This document shows, in pieces, positions 1 through 12,500 of a DNA stretch of 64,000 nucleotides. Positions within the stretch are counted from its first letter, which is position 1; every line of letters begins with the position of its first letter. Source of the stretch: Trematomus loennbergii (lineage: Eukaryota; Chordata; Actinopteri; Perciformes; Nototheniidae); the NCBI GenBank assembly GCA_012861695.1, contig JAAOOA010000092.1, positions 620,001-684,000 of the forward strand. The letters are read 5' to 3'. The notes under the pieces are model-generated. The model saw only the letters and a list, made by a program, of their open reading frames with translations, was not told the origin of the DNA and did no database searches. The translations under genes and the position numbers were made by a program.

Positions 1-233
1 GAAAATCACAGCGTTATGACGTTCCAGAGTCCAGACTGCTCTCGCGCTCAGTGTTGCCAGATGGGCGGTTTTCCATGAGTTGGGCTGGTTCAGAAAAAGG
101 TATCACTGTAATAACTCACGGCACGCGAAAAATTAAATGTCTTTCAGACTGATAATCAATAAATCAATAAAATATTTTTGTATAATATTTTTTAAAAAGC
201 GGACCGGACCGGTGGTTGGGGACCACTGGTATA

Positions 234-1044
234 GACGGTTCGTCCACACGAAGCCGAAACGGAGCCGCGGCTTCGGAGCCCGAATCCGATACACTTTGAT
301 AACGGCTCCCAAAGTGGGTAAGTCTGGAGACTAATCGCTTGCGGCTCCGTGTGTACGCCCTATACGATCATTTCCTGAAACGATGACGCCATAGCCCCTC
401 TCCCCACCTCTCCTGCTCACCCCCTCGTCATAGAGTGGTGCAGTCACTTTTATAATTTTCTAATCATAAATAAATTATAAAAGTAGGGTAGACATGTGGA
501 GATTATCCGACTGAACAAAGCGTGATCTGTCTCTTGAATGTGTGTCAACCACAGACCTATTTCAAGCTATTTTCTAAAATCCTATGGAGAAATTGCATTG
601 CTTTTTTGTCGAGGGAACCGGAAGAAGCTTACTTCCGGGTTTTAGGACGCGTCACTGCACAACTCTACTGCTGATGCGTTTTGCCAACAACCACAACAAC
701 AATGGCGGATCACAGGGTTACGTTCGTGCTCCAGACGCTACTGACCATGATACAGATTTTAGTCCAAAATCTACAGCTCCTCTACCACAACCATCAGCAA
801 CAATAATAATATAATAATAATAATAATCGTCATCGGTCTTATTCGCTGCTTTTGGTGTATTTTGTGGTGGAAGTACAGCGCCACTTACAGGCTCGGCATA
901 TGCACTACAGCGTCTCCAGCGTTTTCGAGCGTTTCGTGTGGACGGACACGTTTCTTGAGCCAATTTCGTGGACGGAAGACTTTTTTGAAATCGACTTTTC
1001 GAAATCGTTTTCGTGTCCGTTTCGTCTCCGTGTGGACGGGGCCC
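234..1044. mobile_element. MITE with CGTCCACACG termini (family I)
   Basis: Inverted ends: CGTCCACACG..CGAAACGG at 238-265 and its complement at 1010-1040. The interior contains a 34-codon open frame (702-806) and, at 850-935, the GCGCCACTTACAGGC module also found in the elements at 17600 and 30021. Exact boundaries and target duplication not resolved. Confidence 0.55.
702..806 (+). other. short ORF in MITE, MADHRVTFVLQTLL...
   Basis: 34-codon frame opening in an AACAATGGCG context and closing at TAA 804-806. It looks like a leftover first exon of a DNA transposon or captured gene; function unknown. Confidence 0.3.
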
Positions 1045-1330
1045 AAGTGGAAAGGCCCAGAAGAACCTAAGCTGCAGCCGTGATAAGGCTATCATTGGTC
1101 GTTGGTCACCTGTCACAAATTAAAGCCAGTCCTAAATATTGGCCCTGCTAAAAGAAAGAAACTAGATCAAGTCATGGTGTGTCACTGTGCATGCCAACGA
1201 GGTAAAGTGTACATTTTCATCAATTTAACTTAAATTAAACACTAATAACAACATGTGTCAATGTCTCAGCCAAACCTTAATTGGTAGTAACGTACGAGAA
1301 GAACAGGATGGCGGTATTTAAGGTCAGGTG

Positions 1331-1400
1331 CAGTGATGGGAATTATGGCTCCGTTCCTTTGCGAGAGCCGTTCAAAAGAGCCGTTTTCTTTTTAAGGGGG
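1331..1400 (+). mobile_element. hAT-like terminus
   Basis: CAGTGATGGGAATTATGGCTC followed by repeated GAGCCGTT motifs resembles a hAT end. No matching right end recognised; the rest to 2087 shows nothing coding. Confidence 0.35.
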
Positions 1401-2087
1401 AGGGGTTAATAGGTTTATCTGCGAAATATACCTTTTATAATTCAATCAAATTTAGCCCTGTTTTGACTAATGATTTATATGTGTACACATATCACTTAAA
1501 TCATTGCATTTACAGACCCTTGTAACTCTCTGATTGTAGAACCACGCTAAAAAAAGCAGATAGCAACACCTATACAAACTGACAACAAATCTTTGCTGAG
1601 CCTAAAAATAATCATAAATAAATAACATAATGAAAATAAATATATTGCAATGCTCAAAACAGCAGCATCCAACAGTCTCTAATATGACATGTCACTGCAT
1701 GCACGGAGCACCCGTAGCACCGAGATCATCATATCATTCTGTCTTGTATTACTTCATAAAAAAAAGAAAGAAAAAAGAAACGGCTCGTTCGCGGGCGACA
1801 TCACGAGGTGGGAAAGGAAAGAAAGCAGATTGCATCTGGTGGAGGGACAGACTGCCATGAAGGGACCTGAGGAACAGGAATGTAGCGGGGAGGGGAGAAA
1901 GAGAGGATCAGAAAAGAAGAAAGCGTCTTAAACATGACCAAACATACTTATGACTACAGAAATAAAAGCATGTCAAAAATAAGCCCTTTATCTGCAGATT
2001 AAAGACAAATGTGCTGATTCATTTTGACAAAGCAACTGAAGACTTTCCTCAACAGATGCTTCAGGGCAGGTAACAGATCATCTGTTC

Positions 2088-2112
2088 TGTGTCTGTGTGT
2101 CTGTGTGTCTGT

Positions 2113-2152
<40 letters not shown>
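2088..2152 (+). repeat. (TG)n microsatellite abutting a splice acceptor
   Basis: (TGTC/TG)n tract ending six bases before the igsf21-like exon at 2159, so it serves as, or displaces, the polypyrimidine tract. Confidence 0.9.
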
Positions 2153-2154
<2 letters not shown>

Positions 2155-2158
2155 ACAG

Positions 2159-2361
<203 letters not shown>

Positions 2362-2440
2362 TGAGGTGACGCGTTGAAATCCTTTGTCTTAGTCTGGTGA
2401 GCTCCAACTCAATGGTTTTCTTATTTTATGTATTTTACAG

Positions 2441-2479
2441 ACAACCCAAGACTGAAGAAAGGAAGAGGACATGTTGTTG
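2441..2479 (+). CDS. igsf21: igsf21-like gene, 39-nt linker exon
   Basis: Small exon between TTTTACAG and GTAGGT encoding a basic linker NPRLKKGRGHVV. Enters with 2 nt after the G from the Ig exon and leaves with 1 nt, both phases closing. It sits between the Ig domain and the membrane-anchor exon. Confidence 0.6.
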
Positions 2480-2837
2480 GTAGGTTTCTCAGCTCACTAT
2501 GGTCACATCCCATGAAGTTATAAAATAATCACATGAAGAACATATATATTGCATCAATTATGCACAATTAAACAATCCATTTTAAATGATGTTTAACAAA
2601 TAGTCAGTTATCATTGCAGAGTCTCAGCTGGGAGGGCTCATTATCTTTTTCACTCATCATAAAACCAGCAGTCAGTAAATGAAAGATACATTTGTAACGA
2701 AAGTTACCAAAATCACTTTTTTCATAAATTACTTTTGATTTTAAATATTAATGTTACTATTGTTATGACATGGACTCACTGCTGGTTGGCATGTGTAGAG
2801 TGTAGAGTGTAGTGAGTCATGCTGTGTGTGTCTGCAG

Positions 2838-2908
2838 CCGCTGCACTGCGGCTCTCCTCCTCCTCCACCCTGCTGCTGCTGCTGAGCTCCAGCTGGGGGC
2901 TGACATGA
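2838..2908 (+). CDS. igsf21: igsf21-like gene, terminal exon with GPI-anchor signal
   Basis: Encodes AALRLSSSS followed by five leucines, then SSSWGLT and a TGA at 2906-2908. A short polar stretch followed by a hydrophobic C-terminal tail and no cytoplasmic part is a GPI attachment signal, consistent with IGSF21. Acceptor TCTGCAG. Gene orientation is convergent with vps13d, whose end lies 6.5 kb away. Confidence 0.65.
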
Positions 2909-3443
2909 CCCGAGGCTTCTGCTCCTCCACCCCCCCCCCACCTGAGGCATCTGCTCTACAGTGGCCCGGCAGCGCTGAACACTAAAGGTGCAGTGGGACA
3001 GATACTGCAGCCCCCCCCACAGAGCAGAGGTCCATCCCACAGCAGACTCCACGGTTACACCAGACCAGTTTCTCCAGGCGGGCTGTTTGGGATTTCTGGG
3101 TCCGTCTTTGCTCCCCTCCCACAGTGGAGTCTCTGAAGACCACATCAAATACTACTGACAATGCTTCTGCAACATTTGAAAGAACAAGTGATTTTATTCT
3201 GAGCATTTCCCCTCCCTTTGTGACCCTGCACTGTAAAGGCCTCTGTGCCGGAGTGTTTCCTTGTTTAACTAATGCATACATAAATCAATAATGTGTTATT
3301 GAAATTATTTAAAGCTCCAAATTATTTTAAATCCCAAGCTTTCAGTTTTTAACATTTGCTTCAAAATGACTGTATCCATGTAGAGTAATGCTGGAGCCAG
3401 ACTAAGAGTCTGCAGACCCCCTGTTTGAGGACCCGGTCTCTAA
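2909..3443 (+). other. probable igsf21-like 3'UTR and flank
   Basis: Non-repetitive sequence following the stop codon up to the MITE at 3447. No clear AATAAA seen. Confidence 0.4.
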
Positions 3444-3446
3444 TAA

Positions 3447-4221
3447 TGGCGCATTTCCACTACACGGTCGGCCTCGGCCACGCTCGGTACGGCTCGGTAC
3501 GGCTTGGCCGCGTTGGGCCGACTCACTTCATGCTGCGCTTCCATTACAGTTTAGGAACTGGGGTAGTTACTATAGTAACGCAGTGTAGGCGGAGCCGTGA
3601 CGTCATCTTCAGAGAATTCCAGAAAACACAACACAGCGGTTAGCTGTTAGCACTCAGAGCTCACAGCTCCTCATATCTGTTCAGAAACTAGACAAAAGTT
3701 AAACAAGTACAAACCACAGACTGCCTGTGTCATGGTGAATACAGTCGCTGCTTTATTTATGTCTGGATAGGCCGTTGTTGTGAGTGTGGACGGTCGGAGC
3801 ATATACTGCGTTAGCTTAGCCAATCTCCATTTAGAAAACACGCATTTTAAAAGGTTTCCCTGCCGTCTGTCTGCAGACTTGACAAAGCATTAATTCATGG
3901 TTTTTACTAACCGGTATCAGTATGTTGTTACTTCGGCATCATTTAAACGTGTATTACAATTAAATCACGGTCAAATATGTCCATCTTGTTGTAGTTGTAG
4001 CCCCTTGCCAGCGATTCTCTCTCTAGTTTAGCACACTCAGCCCGACTCAGCCTGTTTGTTGGCCCCGATAGAACCACAATTTTGTCGGGCCAGAAAAGAG
4101 GTGAAAAAGTGGCCCCGGGCCGGGCCGGGCCGTAACTAGGCCTAGTGAAGCGCAACCAAAAAGGGCACGGCACGACACAGCACGCTTAAAGCGAGCTCCG
4201 CGCTGTAGTGGAAATGCGCCA
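3447..4221. mobile_element. 775-bp PIF/Harbinger-type MITE
   Basis: Perfect 18-bp inverted ends TGGCGCATTTCCACTACA, flanked by TAA on both sides (3444-3446, 4222-4224), the 3-bp TWA duplication used by Harbinger elements. Interior GC-rich near both ends, non-coding. Confidence 0.8.
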
Positions 4222-4792
4222 TAATGGTCCAGAAAGACACTAATGTCCCTAGACTGGACATGCATCAATTGTAGTAGTGGTCTAAACTATATTTTATATA
4301 TTTATATATATGTTAATGTTTCTCCTTTCAAGAATTCAACTATTGTTGACAAATTTCCGAGAAAAAAACAACAAACAATCTTTCTTAGCTTCGAGCAGGG
4401 CTTTTCAAAGTGTGGGAAGGTGAGCCTCCCTCAGAGAACATAAGAACAGCCGCGCCCCCCCTCCCAATTATTACTGCTATTATTATTATTATTATTATTG
4501 TTGTTGCTATAATGCAGGGGTATTCAATTGCATTTCAAAGAGGTCCAGTAAGAGAACATGTCATGAAATGCTCTGTTTTCGCTGTCTACCTTTCTCTTTT
4601 TTGAGCACGCCATTTGAAATTGCTCACTGACTGCACCGATTTCATTGGCTGAGTAGGGTCACCTCCTTAAAACATTAAACCTTTTTATCTTTATGTTCTA
4701 AAATTTTTAACATTTTCAACATCGTGGATAAATCCTTATATGCTCCCGGCAACACACTGAACGTCAACTTTGCCTTCTTATTACACTCACCC

Positions 4793-6493
4793 CTATAGAG
4801 AGGCGAAGTCCCTCCCCTTCCGGTGGGACTCATGGGACCTTATTTCGGAAAAGTTTGCATTGAAGTCAATGGAGAGAGAAAACTTATCTTTCGATCCCGT
4901 TTGAATTGTGCCATGAATTACACATATGATGTTTGTCAATTTAAAATAATTTCCATGTCAAAAAATCACAGTTTGTCGTAAAACTGTTGAAATAAAAGAC
5001 TATGAAAAATACGCAACTAGAAAGACTACAAATCCCAGAATCCCGGTCCTTCATGCTGGCTCTTACGGAACGACTCACTCCCCTTGTGTGTATGTACAGC
5101 TCTCAACATGCCCAGACTTGTAGTGATTTTCACCTCTTTTAATACTTTTCGCCTCATTCTGAAAGAAAGAGTGAAATGTGCCAACGTGACGGCCGTCTTG
5201 GTGTGTGGTGCGAGACGGGAGATGTAGTTCATTGAGCGGTTTCACACAAAAAAGTGTTACTTCACAGTTTTACGACACATTTTTTTTTTTGACTTGCAAA
5301 ATTATCTTTTAAATTGACAAACATCATATGTGTAATTCGTGGCACAATTCAAACGGGATCGAAAGATAATCTTTCTCTCTCCATTGACTTCAATGCATAC
5401 TTTTCCGAAATAAGGTCCCATGGACTCACGGAAAAGGGACTATGTATTGAAGTCAATGGAGAGAGAAAGATTATCTTTCGATCCCGTTTGAATTGTGCCA
5501 CGAATTACACATATGATGTTTGTCAATTTAAAAGATAATTTTGCAAGTCAAAAAAAAAAAATGTCGTAAAACTGTGAAGTAACACATTTGTTTGTGTGAA
5601 ACGCTCAATGAACTACATCTCTGGTCAACAACACACGTCACCAAGATGGCCGTCACTACTGTCTTGTCAACAAAACGATTGACTACCCTCACTATCACCA
5701 CAATGAAACACGTCCTGAAGAATGTCATGCAAAGCTGCCTGCCTGCCTTCCTTTGATTCTCTCTGAACTGCCTGGTCGTTTTAATGTTTAATGTCAACCA
5801 TTTGTGCAGATAGCATGAAGTAGAGAAGATCGCTAGCGTTAGCGTTAGCATTTCTCCCCCGGGCTTAAATGTGTATTATAGAATGATCACACCGGTGACA
5901 GTACTCTTCACAAGGGTTCACGAAATATGACTACTACTCTTACTGTTTAACATTTTGGGTTACTTAATGTTACTTCATGTTAAGGCTAATAAAAATGACA
6001 AGGCTGTAATGCTAACTAACGTGCTAGCTACTAGCTAGGTAGCTAACTTGATCACCACTCCTGGTCCTTTCATCAGACGGGAAGCAAAAACGAGCAAGAC
6101 CCATTGCTGGTATAACAACCTGGTACTAAGCACACAGGCATCTTGTTAAAGTTATCTTATCTTAGCCAGCGCCATATAGATAGATTATATCTATATGGCG
6201 CTGATCTTAGCTAGTGTGAGGAAAACAATTGTGACATCACTTACGCGACTCTGGGATTTGTAGTCTTTCTAGTTACGTATTTTTCATAGTCTTATATTTC
6301 AACAGTTTTACGACAAACTGTGACTTTTTTTGGAAATGATTTTTTAAGATTGACAAACATCATATGTGTAATTCATGGCACAATTCAAACGGGATCGAAA
6401 GATAAGTTTTCTCTCCCATTGACTTCAATGCATAATTTTTCCGAAATAAGGTCCCATACCGGAAGTAGTGGGCGTGACTTCGCCACTCTATAG
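4793..6493 (-). mobile_element. THAP-exon element C, copy 1 (composite)
   Basis: Bounded by CTATAG on both sides, with inverted ends AGAGGCGAAGTC and AGTGGCGAAGTC. The region 5429-6493 mirrors copy 2 at 58811-59928. 4793-5427 is a second, internally deleted unit joined to it, so the terminal blocks (around 4860-5010, 5280-5400, 5430-5560, 6290-6440) occur four times in alternating orientation. A minus-strand THAP-like start MPVCLVPGCY lies at about 6152-6110 and is broken by a frameshift. Confidence 0.75.
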
Positions 6494-6545
6494 TGGGAAC
6501 GATGAGTCTGCGTCTTTGATGCGCACAGGCGGATGATGCGGGGAT

Positions 6546-7141
6546 CAGAGTCCTGCATCGGGTCGGGTTCCCGCAAAAAAAGTGATTCGCGGATGGTATT
6601 TTTTCAAACATTTTTTTCCGGGTTCGGTTCTGGGTAAAACAAAGATGATGCGGGTCGGGTCGCGGGTGTTGCATAATAAATATTTAAATAATAATTTAAT
6701 TTAATGTTTAAAGATTCCTCAGACCTCTCCCCCGCGGGACCGCGCATAATCATAACCTCTGCACCGCATCAATCTGCTGCTGAGCGCGCCACATTCGAAA
6801 TGGCTGAGGTGAAGCTCTCTAGCGGAGAATACAGCATTGTAAATAACACTTCCTCAAGAGCGAAATCCAGCATCTGGGAGGCTTTTGGTGTCCTCCTACT
6901 GTAGATGGAGAAAATAACCAACATCCCACGCTTTTTGAGCCAAATATGCAACTGCGTGTGTTAATAATTGCATGTTTTCACTGCTCATAGGATATGCGGG
7001 TTCGGGTCGGTTTGCGGATCTTGTGCCGACGGGTCGGGTCGGTTTGCGGAACTAATTGGCAATATGTGCGGGTGGCGGGGCAGGTTCGGTATTGCACGTC
7101 GCGGGAGCGGGTCTTGAAAATCAGACCCGTGCAGGACTCTG
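6546..7141. mobile_element. 596-bp hAT MITE (CAGAGTCCTGCA ends)
   Basis: Ends CAGAGTCCTGCA..GGTC, perfect 8-bp duplication GCGGGGAT at 6538-6545 and 7142-7149. Inserted into the hATC coding remnant. Interior rich in GGGTCGGGT-type motifs near both ends. Confidence 0.88.
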
Positions 7142-7318
7142 GCGGGGATGCAATGTAGACAGGAATAAACGCAGATCATCCTCTGGCTGCAGCCTTGACC
7201 GGCACTTGCTTTTGATCAGAGTCAATGCGGAAAACCCGCACTCACACAGGTAGGTGGAGGTCAAGGGAATGAGCACTTTTACAGCCTTTTTGGCGAGGTG
7301 GGGGAACTCGGTCTCCAC
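7135..7318 (-). pseudogene. hAT transposase C-terminal dimerisation domain remnant
   Basis: Encodes STYLCECGFSALTLIKSK and LQPEDDLRLFLSTLHPR, the hATC signature (CE..FS.L..IKSK..S.L..DL). Removing the MITE at 6546-7141 and one copy of its duplication joins LHPR to IIRLCASKTQTHRSH at 6537-6490, the usual hAT C-terminal ending. No N-terminal or catalytic part remains. Confidence 0.8.
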
Positions 7319-7454
7319 AGACAGCCAAAAGTGTGCAAGTGAAACTTTACTTATCTTTTTCTCGTTATTTTTTTCTCACGCTGCACCTCCCCTGAAGCTC
7401 TCTGGCGCCCCCCATGGAGGCGCGCCTCACACTTTGAAAACCGCTGGCTTAGAG

Positions 7455-8672
7455 GATGCTAGTCCTCTAAAACCATGTGAAGAGACTGTTATGTAATATA
7501 TCCCGTGGAATAAAACAAAAACCTCCATTGTGCTGTCAGTGAAGTATCTGTCTTAACTAATAATGTTCTAAACATCAGCTTTTGGACTCAGGCCTGGCTC
7601 ACCTGCAGATTATTTGTCCGGCAGCCCTGTGACCAACTGTGTCTGTTTTAACACATTTCAAAATATCAAAATGGTTTTACACTAGACATGAACTCACACC
7701 ATTTAACCACACACATCGCAACGTTTTAAAGCTAAAGCAAAGTACTGGTATTATAAGGAACTAGAAGAACCTGAGGAATACATTGGTACCAATCATGTGG
7801 TGCTAGCTTGTAGGAAATAACCTAAGCACATTGTTGGCGAGGGATGAGCTGACATGGCTATAACCACAGGGGGCCCTTGACCTCTGACCTCAAGATTTCT
7901 GACTGTACTGTAATAGGTTCTAGGGATACCCAGCAGCCTCTGCTCTAAAGACATGCTCGCTTTATGGTAATCACATGCAGTTTGGGACAAAACCATGTTG
8001 TTTTCTTGCATGCTGTACAAACGTGTTATTTTCCCTACTCTAAAATGGATGAAAAGAGAGAGGTGAAAGACCCTGCTGAGCATTACGTTTTGTAACATTT
8101 ATGTGTGCTATCAAAATGTAGCACTACATGAGACTTGTACTGCCCACCCAGTTAACACGGCCAGTATAGCCACCGCTTTGTATGAAGCTGCACACATCTT
8201 ATGTGTAGATGTCAAGTTATGTATGAAGACAAAAAAATAGCAGGTTTGAGATATTAAAAAGGAAAATGTGTCAATTCTGAACATTCCCTTCATTCAAATA
8301 TGGGAAAGATAAATATTTGTGGAGAAGTGAAAGGTCTCGTTAGGCCTTCATGTCCTGTGCTGAACACTGATGTTTGAATGAAGATGCTCTTATGTGTGAT
8401 TAGACAGGGGTGTGGTTAGTCAGGTGGTAGGAGGCAGCGTAACAAGTGATGTAACACTTTGGTGGGTGTAGGCTGACTTCATGTCAGATAAGCAAAAATG
8501 TTAATGTTGAATTATAACCTCAATGTTAGGGTGATTTTGAAGTTCATGTTTCATTATAGTATAAATCCTGATGAGCGTCACCCTCGCTGGTGATGGAATA
8601 GAGAAACCCTGAACACGTGCACACACTGCAGTCTGGAAATGAGAGGGCCACACAGTGCTGCTGTCTTGGGGC
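7455..8672. other. intergenic stretch, no gene seen
   Basis: Between the 3-kb hAT and the vps13d 3' end. Only short unconvincing open frames; no repeat termini or structured RNA recognised. Confidence 0.6.
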
Positions 8673-8678
8673 TTTATT
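8673..8678 (-). promoter_or_regulatory. candidate vps13d polyadenylation signal
   Basis: AATAAA on the minus strand about 730 nt past the stop, with GT-rich sequence 20-50 nt further on. This is inference from position only; 8679-9405 would then be 3'UTR. Confidence 0.35.
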
Positions 8679-9405
8679 TGAAGTGTGTCCACATGAACGT
8701 TATTGTAAAGAGCACTTATGCACTCCTCTTCTCGAACACACATTTTAGGAATATCTCTGACAACCCACTAAACCCAAAGACCAACACTCAGGAGGGGGCG
8801 CTCCGTGCTCTGGAGCAGAACTCTGCAGACGGAAGCATCTTGTTAAAAAAGGTTTGAAATAAAACACATGTCCGACCTGGAGGTGTGTGATTGTAAAAGG
8901 CAGAGACGGAGACAGGCAGCTTCAGTGTGTGAGGTGGGGGGGGGGCTGCAGGTCCCCTCACTCCCTGTGTCAGTGCTATTACCCCCTCCCCCCCAACTAA
9001 TGGTCACTTATACACAAAATAGAGAGGGAAAGGCAGTTTGTTTGTATATTTTACATCATCAGCTTGATCTGTTATTCTCCACACTTCATAATTAGTACAG
9101 TATGTACACTGGTTTATAGTATTGGTTTGTAGCTATATTTACATTTCTGTCTATACACAAACATGTAGAACATATAAACATGGAGCCAGTGTTTCTCTCA
9201 TCAAATGTACAGCGGCTTGCATATGTTGTGATTTAATGTGCCAGACATCAGGTCATGTGACTGGTTCAGGTGACATGTGTCTGACTGTTCCCTTTACTGC
9301 AGTTTGTCAAACTCTTTAAAACACTGAGGCCTACAAAATCAATAAAAGCCCTGACAGTCTCAGGATTTAAGAAAAGTTACTAATGCTTGTAAAACAGTGA
9401 CGTGA

Positions 9406-9537
9406 TCAGGACTCGAGCAGTAAGCAGTCCTCGTTCTCGCTGGCAGGAAGCATCAGCTGCTGCTCGTAGTACAGACTCTTGGCATAGTTGATTTCCTGAG
9501 AGATTTTGATGGCCAGACTCTCACTCTTCACATGGAC
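9406..9537 (-). CDS. vps13d: vps13d exon 31, terminal coding exon
   Basis: Encodes [10 protein letters not shown] and [18 protein letters not shown], ending in CLLLES and a TGA at 9408-9406. Length and sequence agree with the VPS13D C-terminus, so the protein end is in place. Confidence 0.97.
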   Translation of the reverse strand, partial: VHVKSESLAIKISQEINYAKSLYYEQQLMLPASENEDCLLLES

Positions 9538-12500
9538 CTGTGGAGAGGATCGTTACAGGATTACTATTAACGCAGTGAGAATAAGAATAAAGGTGTTTAG
9601 GGTGTAAAGTGAATGGAAGTGAAAACATACAACTGGTATGCATCATCACTTATCAGGAGCTCACATAGAATGGTCTTCATGTAAAGAGAAGGTTCAGAGA
9701 TGCAGTCTAAAGCCAATGAATGCTGAAGGAGTCAACGGGGGCTGTGGAAGACGTCCTGCGTGGTTCCTGTCCCTAAAAAGATGACTCCTTCTGGGCTCAA
9801 TGACTATCGCCCAGTAGCACGCACATCTCATGTGATGAAGGTGCTGGAGAGACTGGTCTTGGCCCATCTCAGACCGCAGGTGAGATCATTCCTAGACCCT
9901 CTACAGTTTGCCTACCAGCCTCACCTGGGGGGGACGATGCTGTTATCTACCTGCTGCAGCGTGCTCACTCGCACCATCTCCTGGATTACCAACTCCCTCA
10001 CAGACAGACCTCAGTACGTCCGGCTGGGCAGTGTGCTGTCTGATGTGGTGGTTGGTAGTACAGGAGCCCCACAGGGGACTGTGCTGTCTCCTTTCCTGTT
10101 CACCTTATACACCTCTGACTTTCTATACAACTCAGAGTCATGCCACCTGCAGAAGTTTTCGGATGACTCTGCAGTGGTAGGGTGTATAAGGGATGGACGG
10201 GAGGAGGAGTACAGAGCGCTGGTGGGTGATTTTGTTGAGTGGACTGGAGGAAATCATCTGCTTCTGAATGTGGCCAAGACCAGAGAGATGGTCATTGATT
10301 TCAGGAGGAAGAGGACATCTCCTCAGCCCCTGTGCATTCTGGGAGAGGATGTGGCTGCTATGGAGGACTACAAGTACCAGGGAGTGCACTTGCACACTGA
10401 CGCTGTGTACAAGTACACTTTTTTTATTTCTATTGATGTGCAATACTTTTGTTTTACATACTGCTGCAACAAAAAAACGTTCCCAACTGGGGATCAATAA
10501 AGTATCTTATCTTATGTTACTGTAGTCTGGAGGTTTGACTGGGCTCAACTGTTCAGTGTCTTTGGGATCAAGTGAACCCTTTGGTAAACCGGAATTTATG
10601 TATAAAAGTCTTAAATTATAGTCTGATCTTCACTCAACAAACACAATCTGTTTGAACTGATAGCACACAAAGTATTTTTAAGTTCTTATCCAGATTGAAA
10701 ACATCATTCAAACATTGACAGTGCAGGTTTGAAAAGGTATGTGAACCCCTAGACTTTAGCTCACCATAGGTTTCTGGTGGGAGGGGCCTGGGATGGCCAC
10801 CCCGCTGCTGGTGCTCTCTGCCTTCTTGGTGAGCTGCACATACACCTTCCCATGATCCTTAGAGACCAGGCAGTGGTACAGGTCGTCATACTTCACCTCC
10901 AGGAAGATGGCCTCCCGGTCCACGTACTCCCCCGGCCGCAGGAAGTACACCACCTTAGAGGAGATGAGGACGCAGTAGCTGTCGATGGGCTCCACAGCGA
11001 TGAAGCTGGGGGGGGGGGGGCAGTGAACAGTCAGTGTGATGAACAGCAGGTCAGCAAGGGGAAGACACACACAGTGACAGGAGACTCACAACTCAGAGTG
11101 GATGTTGTCCGTCAGGCGGAACAGCTGCTCCTGCCCCTCCGCCTGAGTGGCCGAGTGTCGAGGGAGCAGACCCTGGGGGCCCTTACAGCAGCGCGGCTTC
11201 CTGACCCGCTGTACCCCCAGCCTGCAACACAACACACAGCCGATCAACACAACACACAGCCGATCAACACAACACAAAGCCGATCAACACAACACGCAGC
11301 CGATCAACACAACACGCAGCCGATCAACACAACACGCAGCCGATCAACACAACACGCAGCCGATCAACACAACACACAGCCGATCAACACAACACGCAGC
11401 CGATCAACACAACACACAGCCGATCAACACAACACACAGCCGATCAACACAACACAAAGCCGATCAACACAACACGCAGCCGATCAACACAACACGCAGC
11501 CGATCAACACAACACACAGCCGATCAACACAACACACCTCTGTTCAACACAACAAAACACAGCAGATCAACACAACAAATATACATTTTAAATAACACTA
11601 CTGAATAGAGTATATGTATGTGTATACGTCTCGAGAAGCTGACACAGATAAGGAATATATATTATGATGTGGTATGATGTGATTGATGATGTGGTATGAT
11701 GTGATTGATGATGTGGTATGATGTGATTGATGATGTGGTATGATGTGATTGATGATGTGGTATGATGTGATTGATGATGTGGTATGATGTGATTGATGAT
11801 GTGGTATGATGTGATTGATGGTGTGGTATGATGTGATTGATGATGTGGTATGATGTGATTGATGATGTGGTATGATGTGATTGATGATGTGGTATGATGT
11901 GATTGATGGTGTGGTATGATGTGATTGATGGTGTGGTATGATGTGATTGATGGTGTGGTATGATGTGATTGATGGTGTGGTATGATGTGATTGATGATGT
12001 GGTATGATGTGATTGATGATGTGGTATGATGTGATTGATGATGTGGTATGATGTGATTGATGATGTGGTATGATGTGATTGATGGTGTGGTATGATGTGA
12101 TTGATGGTGTGGTATGATGTGATTGATGATGTGGTATGATGTGATTGATGATGTGGTATGATGTGATTGATGATGTGATTGATGATGTGGTATGATGTGA
12201 TTGATGATGTGGTATGATGTGATTGATGATGTGGTATGATGTGATTGATGATGTGGTATGATGTGATTGATGATGTGGTATGATGTGATTGATGATGTGA
12301 TTGATGATGTGGTATGATGTGATTGATGATGTGGTATGATGTGATTGATGATGTGGTATGATGTGATTGATGATGTGGTATGATGTGATTGATGATGTGG
12401 TATGATGTGATTGATGATGTGACTGCTCCGGAGCAGGTTTGGTGTTCAGCATAAGTTACCATGGAGATCTACCCCGGTAAGAAGTGAACCAGCGTCGTAG

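Larger units (their letters stand above)
4396..7446 (-). mobile_element. decayed hAT transposon (ZBED-like) with nested insertions
   Basis: Ends CAGGGCTTTTCAAAGTGTG and CACTTTGAAAACCGCTG, flanked by 8-bp duplications GCTTCGAG (4388-4395) and GCTTAGAG (7447-7454), one mismatch. A minus-strand transposase C-terminus survives at 7318-7135. Younger elements sit inside at 4793-6493 and 6546-7141. Confidence 0.85.

Noticed and set aside
5528..5851. 107-codon minus-strand ORF, also found at 59464-59703 on plus, as a conserved gene
   Set aside because: Conservation is simply two copies of element C; the frame differs at its end and has no recognisable domain.
10777..11608. Plus-strand frames of 272 and 153 codons
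   Set aside because: Antisense of vps13d exons 29-30 run into the 20-bp repeat.
11224..12420. CRISPR-like array
   Set aside because: Head-to-tail repeats with no unique spacers, in an animal intron.
11598..12462. 284-codon His/Ile-rich frame
   Set aside because: Pure 22-bp repeat translation with no splice or codon evidence.
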